Part shown: one piece after another, positions 7,868-14,171 of the stretch | Numbering within the stretch: the first letter of the stretch is position 1 | Layout of the letters: the number at the start of each line of letters is the position of its first letter | Position numbers and translations under genes: made by a program | The notes under the pieces: generated by a model | Told to the model about the DNA's origin: nothing | Database searches by the model: none | The model's input: only the letters and a program-made list of their open reading frames with translations | Source: Paenibacillus sp. 1001270B_150601_E10 | GTDB taxonomy: Bacteria > Bacillota > Bacilli > Paenibacillales > Paenibacillaceae | Assembly (NCBI RefSeq): GCF_015558675.1 | Contig: NZ_JADMOL010000004.1 | Location: forward strand, 258,117-298,106 | Direction: 5' to 3' | Length of the DNA stretch: 39,990 bases

Positions 7868-7895
7868 GTTCATGTGAACATCGGTTCATGTAAAC
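7868..7895. promoter_or_regulatory. Tandem 12-bp operator-like repeats before the NlpC/P60 gene
   Basis: GTTCATGTGAAC (7868-7879) and GTTCATGTAAAC (7884-7895) differ at one base and recur with a 16-base period. The first is itself a near-palindrome (GTTCA TG TGAAC), and GTTTACA just upstream at 7856-7862 mirrors the end of the second copy. This looks like a binding site for a dimeric regulator 60-90 bases ahead of the start codon. Confidence 0.45.
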
Positions 7896-7957
7896 GAGGC
7901 ACCATATAGCCTCTTCATCACAGAAACGAATGACTTCACTGCACAAGGAGGCTACTT

Positions 7958-8611
7958 ATGAAGAAGAATAAGATGAAAGCACTATTACTCGGACTGCTGG
8001 CGGTGACGATGTCCTCGCAAATTATGGCGACAACGGCAGCTGCAGCCCCGACGGACAGCACAGGTACAAACGAATCATACATAGAGGCAGGGGACGTAGG
8101 CTACTCAGACACAAGTTATTCTATGCAATCCACGTCCACACCTGTAGCGTATGCCAGCTCTAGCGCTTCCTCAAAGGTTGAGAAAGTGATAAAAGTGGGC
8201 ATGTCTTATCTTGGCACACCCTACGAATATGGCTCGAACCGCAATACAACGAAGACATTTGATTGCTCAGACTTTGTACGTCATGCATATAAAAAAGCGA
8301 TTGGCGTTACCCTTCCTATGGATTCCCGCAAGCAGGGGGCTTGGATTCGCAGTAACTCTACAGCGAAGTACAGCATGAGCTCGTTGAAGCGCGGCGATCT
8401 CGTGTTTTTCGGAAAATATCGTGGATCTTCTGCATCCTCCTATAAAAAGGTGAATCCGAAGACGGAGCGCATTACACATGTTGGCATCTACCTTGGCAAC
8501 GGCAAGGTTCTTCATACGTATTCCAAAAAGTCCGGCGGTGTGCGTACAGACTCTATCAAGAACAACTCCTGGGAGCACCGCTTCCTGTTCGGTGGATCCG
8601 TTGTTAAATAA
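7958..8611 (+). CDS. Secreted NlpC/P60 family cell-wall peptidase
   Basis: 217 residues. A basic N-terminus and hydrophobic core end in ATTAAAAPT, a good Sec signal peptide with cleavage near residue 30. A low-complexity Ser/Thr linker (about 31-72) precedes one NlpC/P60 domain. The catalytic residues are visible: Cys103 in TFDCSDF, His174 in ITHVGIYLGNG and the third position His186 in KVLHTYS. These enzymes cut gamma-D-Glu-meso-DAP or related peptide bonds in peptidoglycan. There is no separate wall-binding domain (LysM or SH3), unlike many relatives. The start has GGAGG seven to eleven bases upstream. The gene is monocistronic with its own terminator. Confidence 0.93.
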   Translation: MKKNKMKALLLGLLAVTMSSQIMATTAAAAPTDSTGTNESYIEAGDVGYSDTSYSMQSTSTPVAYASSSASSKVEKVIKVGMSYLGTPYEYGSNRNTTKTFDCSDFVRHAYKKAIGVTLPMDSRKQGAWIRSNSTAKYSMSSLKRGDLVFFGKYRGSSASSYKKVNPKTERITHVGIYLGNGKVLHTYSKKSGGVRTDSIKNNSWEHRFLFGGSVVK

Positions 8612-8651
8612 GGTTGAAGCATGATTATGACTCGAATCTGAAAAGACAAGA

Positions 8652-8697
8652 GGCCCCTGCATTCCGCATTAGCTCGGAGTGTCGGGGCCATTTTTTT
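8652..8697 (+). terminator. Terminator of the NlpC/P60 gene
   Basis: GGCCCC...GGGGCC stem with an inner TTCCG/CGGAG pairing, followed by A and seven T. Confidence 0.88.
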
Positions 8698-8970
8698 ATC
8701 CCCCATCTTGATGAAGTTTCTGCATAACTTCTTCTATGGATAACGATAACGACGGAATCAACGCTGGGTGGGGGGAGAAAAGCTCTCGCTTGGCACATTT
8801 CTCACGATTCGCAGATCAAAGTACATTCTCCAATATTTGATCCATTCTACAACATATTGTCCCGAGTAGATATTCTTCACCCTTTTATTTACATAACAGT
8901 CTCGTTATAATGTTGCGTATAAAGACACATAGACCATTGGATGCGAAAGCGCGCAGAATTGGGGGAGAGC
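8698..8970. promoter_or_regulatory. Upstream region of the LacI-type regulator with a TATAAT box
   Basis: No gene is visible in this stretch. A consensus -10 (TATAAT, 8906-8911) lies about 60 bases before the start codon, with only a weak -35 at the proper distance (TTTTAT, 17-base spacer). Confidence 0.45.
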
Positions 8971-10032
8971 ATGACAACATTAAGAGAGATTGCAGAACGC
9001 GTCGGTGTCTCCATATCTACAGTCTCTCGTGTCATTAATCAGGACGACAGCAGGAGGATCAGCGACGAGACGAAGCAGAAGATATGGAAAGTCGCAAAGG
9101 AATTGGACTACCGCTCCACTCGCAAATCGAAATCCTTGAAGCAAGGGGCAAAGCGAGGCAGAGAAGCCACCAGCAAAGCTCCTGTCATTGGCTGCATCCT
9201 CGCCCTTCAGGATAACAAGTATAATCACCCTTACTTTTCTCCGATTATACAAGGAATCGAAGCGAAGCTATTGGAATCCGGCATTACGCTGTCTTTTCTT
9301 CATACACAGGCCGAGCTTAAGAACGAAGTCGTATTTGATGCTTTGTTGGATACTCGAAGCTTAAGCGGTTTAATTTGTATTGAAGGCTTGAGCAATAGCT
9401 TATACAAAAGATTGAAGGATCGAGTGCCGCTCATTGTTGGCATCGATGTGCGAGACCCGGACATTCCGGTGATCTCCTATGACCGGATGAGTGCAGCGCA
9501 TACAGCAGTGAAGCATCTTATTGAGCATGGACATACGAAGATTGGTTTCGTTGGCGGATCAGGCTTGTCGGGCAAGCTAGATCGGGAGAAGCGCTACGCC
9601 GGCTATCGCCGGGCCTTGGAGGAATTCGAGATTCCGTATCAGGAGCAGTGGGTCATTAACTCTCATTGGGACGCGGATGAGAGCTATGAGAAGATGAAGG
9701 CGCTGCTTGCAGCAGATGAGCTTCCGACAGCGATGTTCTGTGCGAGCGATATGATGGCGATTGCCGCAATGAGAGCCGTTACGGAAGCGGGCTTATCCAT
9801 TCCTGCGGATATCTCATTCATTGGCATTGACGATATTGAGTTTTCCAAGTATACGACGCCGCCGCTTTCAACCATTCATATTCCCAAGTATGAAATGGGC
9901 TATGCTGCCGCCAAGACGCTGCTTGACAGTCTGGAGGACCCGTACCCGTTCCCGTTTCGAATGCAGCTTCCATTTCAGTTTATTTCAAGGCATTCAGTAG
10001 CAGCGCTAAAGAGCATATCGATCGAGACGTGA
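8971..10032 (+). CDS. LacI/GalR-family transcriptional regulator
   Basis: 353 residues from the ATG at 8971, chosen because the LacI helix-turn-helix normally begins within a few residues of the start (TTLREIAERVGVSISTVSRVIN) and GGGGGAG lies just ahead. An in-frame ATG at 8941 would add ten residues. The hinge (about residues 45-62) is followed by a periplasmic-binding-protein-like effector domain: VIGCILALQDNKYNHPYFSPIIQGI, the GSGLSGKLDREKRYAGY segment and the GIDDIEFSKYTTPPLSTI signature near the end. The family usually binds a sugar or derivative. No transport or enzyme gene is adjacent, so the ligand cannot be inferred. It is transcribed alone. Confidence 0.95.
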   Translation: MTTLREIAERVGVSISTVSRVINQDDSRRISDETKQKIWKVAKELDYRSTRKSKSLKQGAKRGREATSKAPVIGCILALQDNKYNHPYFSPIIQGIEAKLLESGITLSFLHTQAELKNEVVFDALLDTRSLSGLICIEGLSNSLYKRLKDRVPLIVGIDVRDPDIPVISYDRMSAAHTAVKHLIEHGHTKIGFVGGSGLSGKLDREKRYAGYRRALEEFEIPYQEQWVINSHWDADESYEKMKALLAADELPTAMFCASDMMAIAAMRAVTEAGLSIPADISFIGIDDIEFSKYTTPPLSTIHIPKYEMGYAAAKTLLDSLEDPYPFPFRMQLPFQFISRHSVAALKSISIET

Positions 10033-10131
10033 TCCTCGTTTTTATCGCAAGTAATTGCATGTCATCCAAGCCATCATGGATTATTGAAACATAAAACAAT
10101 CCTAAATCAATCATAAAGAAATCATGAACGA

Positions 10132-10173
10132 ATCCCTGGTAGTAGGCCATATAGGCTTCCTAGGGATTTTTTT
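10132..10173 (+). terminator. Terminator of the LacI-type gene
   Basis: ATCCCT...AGGGAT outer stem with AGGC/GGCT-like inner pairing, then seven T. Confidence 0.82.
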
Positions 10174-10243
10174 CATACCTAAAGCGCAATATAAGAGATA
10201 GCTGAGGATTAAAGGATTCCATTATCAAAAGATTGGATCTCGT

Positions 10244-10281
10244 AATAAAAACAGCTCCTCACCGTATGGAAGAAGCTGCTT
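10244..10281 (-). terminator. Terminator of the XRE-cupin gene
   Basis: Read on the minus strand, CAGCTTCTTC pairs with GAGGAGCTG and is followed by TTTTTA. It lies 20-60 bases past the stop codon. Confidence 0.65.
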
Positions 10282-10303
10282 GTTTAGTCATATTTGATTG
10301 AAT

Positions 10304-10870
10304 CTATCGATTCGCGGAAGGGTAATGAATCAAGGTCACATAGCGTATGGTCTGGTCCGTGTCATTCGTATACGTATGCGGCTGATCCGCGGAGAAGCGC
10401 ATCGCAAGCGTCGGCTTAAGCGTATAGCTTTCTCCTCCAACCTCTACGCGAAGCTCGCCGTCCATCACCATAATGAATTCCTCGACGCCTTCGTAGTGGG
10501 CTTCTGATTCATGGGAACATCCTGGTTCAATCAATACACTGTACACCTCGAACCCGCGGTCCTGTTCAAAAGGAAAGATCGGAAAGGCACGATACGAGCC
10601 TTCTTCCTCTACGAGCGGCGTCGTCTCTTCCATCGCGACAACCGTAACCTGTGGAGAGGAGTCCTCCATCAATGTCGCAAAGGAGATGCGAAGCCCGTTA
10701 ACGATCTTCCATAGGACAGAAATCGTCGGATTGGATTCGCCTCGTTCAATCTGGCCAAGCATTCCTTTACTTACTCCGCTAAGCTCGGCTACCGCATCCA
10801 GGCTAAGGCCGCGGGCCTTGCGGATATCTTGCAGATTCCTTCCAATCTTCTTATGAATTTGCTCTTGCAT
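10304..10870 (-). CDS. XRE-family regulator with C-terminal cupin domain
   Basis: 188 residues from the ATG at 10870, chosen because GAGAGGAG lies 8 bases upstream and the HTH then begins as usual (IGRNLQDIRKARGLSLDAVAEL). An open frame extends 28 residues further but has no ribosome binding site. The XRE HTH covers about residues 8-63 (SGVSKGMLGQIERGESNP is the recognition part), and a cupin_2 fold covers 110-180 (HYEGVEEFIMVMDGELRV...). Proteins of this build often sense small metabolites and regulate neighbouring catabolic genes. It is divergent from tdh-kbl with repeated motifs in the shared gap, so a role in threonine/glycine catabolism is inferred. The effector is unknown. Confidence 0.93.
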   Translation of the reverse strand: MQEQIHKKIGRNLQDIRKARGLSLDAVAELSGVSKGMLGQIERGESNPTISVLWKIVNGLRISFATLMEDSSPQVTVVAMEETTPLVEEEGSYRAFPIFPFEQDRGFEVYSVLIEPGCSHESEAHYEGVEEFIMVMDGELRVEVGGESYTLKPTLAMRFSADQPHTYTNDTDQTIRYVTLIHYPSANR

Positions 10871-10937
10871 TCTAGGGCTCCTCTCTCTATCCAAACAGAA
10901 CAGACTTGTCCTGTGAAAAAAATCATACAAAAAAACA

Positions 10938-10968
10938 TGTGCAATATAGCGCACAACTGTGTAATATA
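10938..10968. promoter_or_regulatory. Direct repeats between the XRE-cupin gene and tdh
   Basis: TGTGCAATATA (10938-10948) and TGTGTAATATA (10958-10968) match at 10 of 11 positions with a 20-base period, two helical turns, and overlap a TATAAT box at 10965-10970. TGTGC also forms an inverted pair with GCACA (10951-10955). Candidate operator for the divergent XRE-cupin protein. Confidence 0.45.
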
Positions 10969-11065
10969 ATATACAAAGAATAAAAAGAATATAACGGAGA
11001 AAACCGTAAAAAATAATTTTGATCTATGTTCTATTTTATGAAAAAAAACGGGGAGGGGCAATGAA

Positions 11066-12127
11066 ATGTTGCAAGAAACAATGGTTGGACTCGTCAAAGC
11101 AGAACGCAAGCCCGGAGCAGTATTGAAAAGGGTTCCAAAGCCAAGCTGCGGACCGGATGAGGTGCTCGTTAAAGTGAAAACATCCTCGATTTGCGGTACG
11201 GATGTTCATATCTATAAATGGGATCAATGGGCGGAGAATACAGTCGTAACACCGAATGTATTTGGCCACGAGTTTGCAGGAATTGTAGAAGAGATCGGCG
11301 CTAATGTCACGAACGTAAAGGTTGGCGACTATGTGTCTGCAGAAGGACATGTCGTCTGCGGTGTGTGTAAAGCATGTCGTACTGGCAATGCGCATGTATG
11401 TCCGAATACGAAGAGCTTCGGCATTACGCTGCCAGGCTGCTTTGCAGAATACGCGGTTGTGCGTGCAAGCAATGTCATTCACAACGATCCGAACCTTCCG
11501 GCTGAGATCGCTTGCTTGCAGGATCCGCTTGGCAATGCTGTGCAAACCGTTATGAGCGGAGATATTGTCGGCAAGAGCGTTGCTGTTATTGGGGTAGGGC
11601 CGATCGGAATTATGGCAGTCGCTGTAGCGAAGGCTTGTGGAGCGGGCAAGATCATTGCGGTGGATGTGAATCCGTATCGCTTATCGCTTGCGAAGCAATT
11701 CGGCGCGGATGTGATTGTGAACAACGCGGAAGTATCGATGGTTGATGCGATTCGTGATGCTACAGGCGGTGAAGGAGCAGAAGTAGTGCTTGAAATGTCA
11801 GGCCATCCAGATGCGATTCGCGACGGCTTCAAGGCAGCAGCTATGGCGGCGCGTGTATCGATGCTTGGTATTCCAACGCGCGATGTTCCTTTGAATCTGG
11901 CTGAAGATATCATTTTCAAAGGCATTCGCATTGAAGGCATTACGGGTCGCCGCATGTACGATACATGGTACCAAGTGAAGGGGCTTCTCGAAAATAATCG
12001 GATTGATCTGAAGCCGCTGATCACGCATACCCTCACCTTGGATCAGTTCGAGGAAGGCTTCGATATGATGATGAAGGGAACCTGCGGCAAGGTGGTCTTC
12101 CTTCACGACCACATGCCAGAGCTCTAA
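11066..12127 (+). CDS. tdh: L-threonine 3-dehydrogenase
   Basis: 353 residues, a zinc-dependent MDR dehydrogenase. The catalytic zinc site is in SSICGTDVHIYKWDQWA and GHEFAG (near 70). A structural-zinc cysteine cluster follows (CGVCKACRTGNAHVC, about 97-111). The NAD-binding motif is VAVIGVGPIGIMA near 175. The HIYKWDQWA phrase and GCFAEY.V segment are characteristic of threonine dehydrogenase rather than sorbitol dehydrogenase or general ADH. The reaction is L-threonine + NAD to 2-amino-3-ketobutyrate. Its partner enzyme is encoded 390 bases downstream, completing conversion to glycine and acetyl-CoA. The start has GGGGAGGGG at a suitable distance. Control by the divergent XRE-cupin protein is likely. 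Confidence 0.95.
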   Translation: MLQETMVGLVKAERKPGAVLKRVPKPSCGPDEVLVKVKTSSICGTDVHIYKWDQWAENTVVTPNVFGHEFAGIVEEIGANVTNVKVGDYVSAEGHVVCGVCKACRTGNAHVCPNTKSFGITLPGCFAEYAVVRASNVIHNDPNLPAEIACLQDPLGNAVQTVMSGDIVGKSVAVIGVGPIGIMAVAVAKACGAGKIIAVDVNPYRLSLAKQFGADVIVNNAEVSMVDAIRDATGGEGAEVVLEMSGHPDAIRDGFKAAAMAARVSMLGIPTRDVPLNLAEDIIFKGIRIEGITGRRMYDTWYQVKGLLENNRIDLKPLITHTLTLDQFEEGFDMMMKGTCGKVVFLHDHMPEL

Positions 12128-12195
12128 GAAAAGTGCTTTTTCGAAACAGAATGGATACTTCTTTATCAGGAGCGAGCAATCTCTAGAATAAGCAG

Positions 12196-12287
12196 AGCAA
12201 GAATACTGAGCTTTTTTTCACTTGTGTTCAGCTCATGTAGGGATCATCAATGAATGCAGGTGTCATTCGATCCTCGGTGTTCTTGCT
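12196..12287 (+). ncRNA. Candidate three-way-junction RNA between tdh and kbl
   Basis: An 11-bp closing helix (12196-12206 with 12277-12287, one G-U) encloses two hairpins: TGAGC/GCTCA (12207-12211 with 12231-12235) and a two-part stem GGATC/GATCC plus GAATG/CATTC (12241-12245 with 12269-12273, 12252-12256 with 12264-12268) with a six-base bulge. The helices abut almost without gaps. I do not recognise a known riboswitch; the glycine riboswitch core is absent. Whether it is a kbl leader, a tdh 3' structure or chance is unknown. Confidence 0.35.
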
Positions 12288-12443
12288 TTGTGCTGTACTT
12301 AAGGCAGACGTGCCCCTTTCTACAATTGTAACGAGAGCTTGATCGTTCCGAAATGGTCTTCGAAGAAGGTGCGCTGGTTCATCCTGCTCGGATTGTTGTA
12401 TGATGGTAGTGATGGTATAGATAGGCAGGTAAGTGTTGATACA

Positions 12444-12472
12444 TTGCCCTTACTCTAGAATCTAGATATGAT
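12444..12472 (+). promoter_or_regulatory. Probable kbl promoter
   Basis: TTGCCC, a 17-base spacer and TATGAT, about 50 bases before the kbl start. The spacer contains two TCTAGA palindromes separated by one base. Confidence 0.5.
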
Positions 12473-12520
12473 GTTTTCGCTGAAACGAATTTACATATGA
12501 ACTCAAAGGAGGAGCAACTC

Positions 12521-13702
12521 ATGGCAGGATTTGATGTGATTGCACAGGAATTGCAGGCGCTTAAGGATGCGGGAAGATATCGTCCACTAACGGTATGGCA
12601 GGACGGATCGGATGCTTGGATGACACTGGAGGGCGGCAAGCGCGTGCTGCAAATGTCCTCAAACAACTACTTGGGGCTCACTCATCATCCAAAAATGAAG
12701 CAGGCTGCGATTGAAGCAACGGAAAAATACGGCGTAGGTGCTGGCTCCGTACGCACGATTACGGGCACACTGGCGATTCATGACGAGCTGGAGAAGAAGC
12801 TCGCGGAATTCAAGGGTACAGAAGCGGCGCTTGTATTCCAATCCGGCTTTACAACGAACCAAGGGGTGCTTGGCTCCATTCTTGGTGCTGATGATGTCGT
12901 GATCAGCGACGAGCTCAATCATGCCAGCATTATCGATGGCATTCGCTTAACGAAGGCATCCCGCAAGATCTTTGCTCATAAGGATATGGATCAGCTGGAA
13001 GCAGTATTGAAGGAATGCGGCAGCTTCCGTCAGCGTGTCGTGGTAACAGACGGTGTCTTCAGCATGGACGGCGACATTGCACCGCTCACGACAATCGTAG
13101 AGCTTGCGGAAAAGTACGATGCGCTAGTCTATGTCGACGATGCTCATGCGAGCGGCGTGCTCGGCAAGCACGGCAAAGGCTCTACGGATCACTTTGGCCT
13201 GCATGGCCGCGTGCATTTCCAAATTGGCACGCTGTCTAAAGCAATCGGTGCGGTTGGCGGCTATGTAGCAACAAGCCAAGCAGCGAAGGACTTGATGATT
13301 AACAACGCTCGCGCCTTCTTGTTCAGTACATCCCTTCCGCCGTCAGTTGCTGCTTCCTGTATTGCAGCGATTGACGTATTGAAGACAGAGCCAGAACTTA
13401 CTGAGCGTCTGTGGTCAAATGCAAACAGCTTCCGCGATACCTTGAAGAAGGAAGGCTTCGATACAGGCGACAGCGAAACGCCAATCATTCCAATTATCGT
13501 CGGCGAGCCTGCTCGTGCGCTTGAATTCTCCAAGCGTCTCTTGGAGGAAGGCTTGTGTGCGCAAGGTATTGTATACCCTACGGTAGCCATGGACAAAGGC
13601 CGCGTGCGTATGATCGTAACGGCTCAGCATACCGAAGAAGATCTGGCCTTTGCGCTTGAAGCTTTGAAGAAGGTTGGCCGTGAATTTGGCATTGTCGGCT
13701 AA
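12521..13702 (+). CDS. kbl: Glycine C-acetyltransferase (2-amino-3-ketobutyrate CoA ligase)
   Basis: 393 residues from the ATG at 12521, chosen because AAAGGAGG sits 9-16 bases before it; an upstream in-frame ATG at 12497 would place that site inside the gene. It is a PLP-dependent alpha-oxoamine synthase: SNNYLGLTHHP near 45, the VDDAHASGVLG motif with the PLP-binding aspartate near 206-209, and GTLSKAIGAVGG with the Schiff-base lysine near 238. The enzyme cleaves 2-amino-3-ketobutyrate with CoA to glycine and acetyl-CoA. Being next to tdh separates it from the related BioF and HemA. No terminator is seen before the T-box promoter that starts 12 bases later. Confidence 0.92.
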   Translation: MAGFDVIAQELQALKDAGRYRPLTVWQDGSDAWMTLEGGKRVLQMSSNNYLGLTHHPKMKQAAIEATEKYGVGAGSVRTITGTLAIHDELEKKLAEFKGTEAALVFQSGFTTNQGVLGSILGADDVVISDELNHASIIDGIRLTKASRKIFAHKDMDQLEAVLKECGSFRQRVVVTDGVFSMDGDIAPLTTIVELAEKYDALVYVDDAHASGVLGKHGKGSTDHFGLHGRVHFQIGTLSKAIGAVGGYVATSQAAKDLMINNARAFLFSTSLPPSVAASCIAAIDVLKTEPELTERLWSNANSFRDTLKKEGFDTGDSETPIIPIIVGEPARALEFSKRLLEEGLCAQGIVYPTVAMDKGRVRMIVTAQHTEEDLAFALEALKKVGREFGIVG

Positions 13703-13714
13703 AAGACGATGCAC

Positions 13715-13742
13715 TTGCATTTTGCGCAGCATTCGCTATAAT
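13715..13742 (+). promoter_or_regulatory. Promoter of the T-box/argS unit
   Basis: TTGCAT, a 16-base spacer and a consensus TATAAT, immediately after kbl. Confidence 0.7.
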
Positions 13743-13769
13743 GATTAGAAATATCTAAAGCAACATCCG

Positions 13770-14056
13770 TGAATGGGAGAGTAATGAAGCGAGAAGAGTC
13801 CAAGCGAGCCGGGTTGGTGGAAGCCGGTACCGAATCCTTCATGAAGCGGACCCAGGAGATGGTCATCTGAACGATGGGGAGACTCTGCCATGTGCCGTGT
13901 CTTCATCGCTGTAAGACGATCCGGCCACCAGCCGTTATTGGTTCAAGGGGTTGAACGAGAGCGGGAAGGATGGCTCTATCGTTCAGCAACAAGAGTGGTA
14001 CCGCGAGTGTCTATACAGCCCTCGTCTCTTATACAGAGACGGGGGCTTTTTGCATT
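13770..14056 (+). ncRNA. T-box leader, apparent Arg (CGG) specifier
   Basis: The conserved T-box sequence AAGAGTGGTACCGCG is at 13991-14005, directly before a strong terminator. Stem I begins with GAGAGTAATG, whose AGTA is one side of the loop-E motif. The opposite side is GAA followed by G, CGG (13847-13849) and A, the same layout as GAA-A-GGC-A in the glyQS leader. CGG is an arginine codon and the downstream gene encodes an arginyl-tRNA synthetase, so the decoding agrees with the gene. Uncharged tRNA-Arg would pair with the specifier and the T-box and allow readthrough when arginine is short. Confidence 0.93.
14017..14051 (+). terminator. Regulated terminator of the T-box leader
   Basis: AGCCCTCGTCTC pairs with GAGACGGGGGCT around TTATACA, followed by five T. 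The competing antiterminator would use the T-box sequence just upstream. Confidence 0.9.
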
Positions 14057-14171
14057 TTGCTACGGTTATTTAAAGGTATTGAAATGCTGAATAGGAGACC
14101 ACTTTGGCTATGTTCGTGATCATGGGCTCTATTTGCGAGCTTTGTTTATCTAAAAACGAGGGGGAGTATGT

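Larger units (their letters stand above)
12128..12520. other. Long tdh-kbl gap holding a foldable element and a kbl promoter
   Basis: Unlike most tdh-kbl pairs, the two genes are about 390 bases apart. The gap holds a possible three-way-junction RNA (12196-12287), then about 150 bases in which I see nothing, then a promoter-like sequence (12444-12472). CTCTAGAAT occurs at 12181 and again at 12452. No gene is supported here. Confidence 0.5.

Noticed and set aside
12233-12412. Minus-strand frame of about 60 codons in the tdh-kbl gap with a protein-like stretch (VTIVERGTSALSTAQSKN)
   Set aside because: No usable start codon or ribosome binding site, and it ends within the paired RNA region; probably chance.
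12128-12520. Glycine riboswitch in front of kbl
   Set aside because: None of the conserved glycine-aptamer core segments is present.
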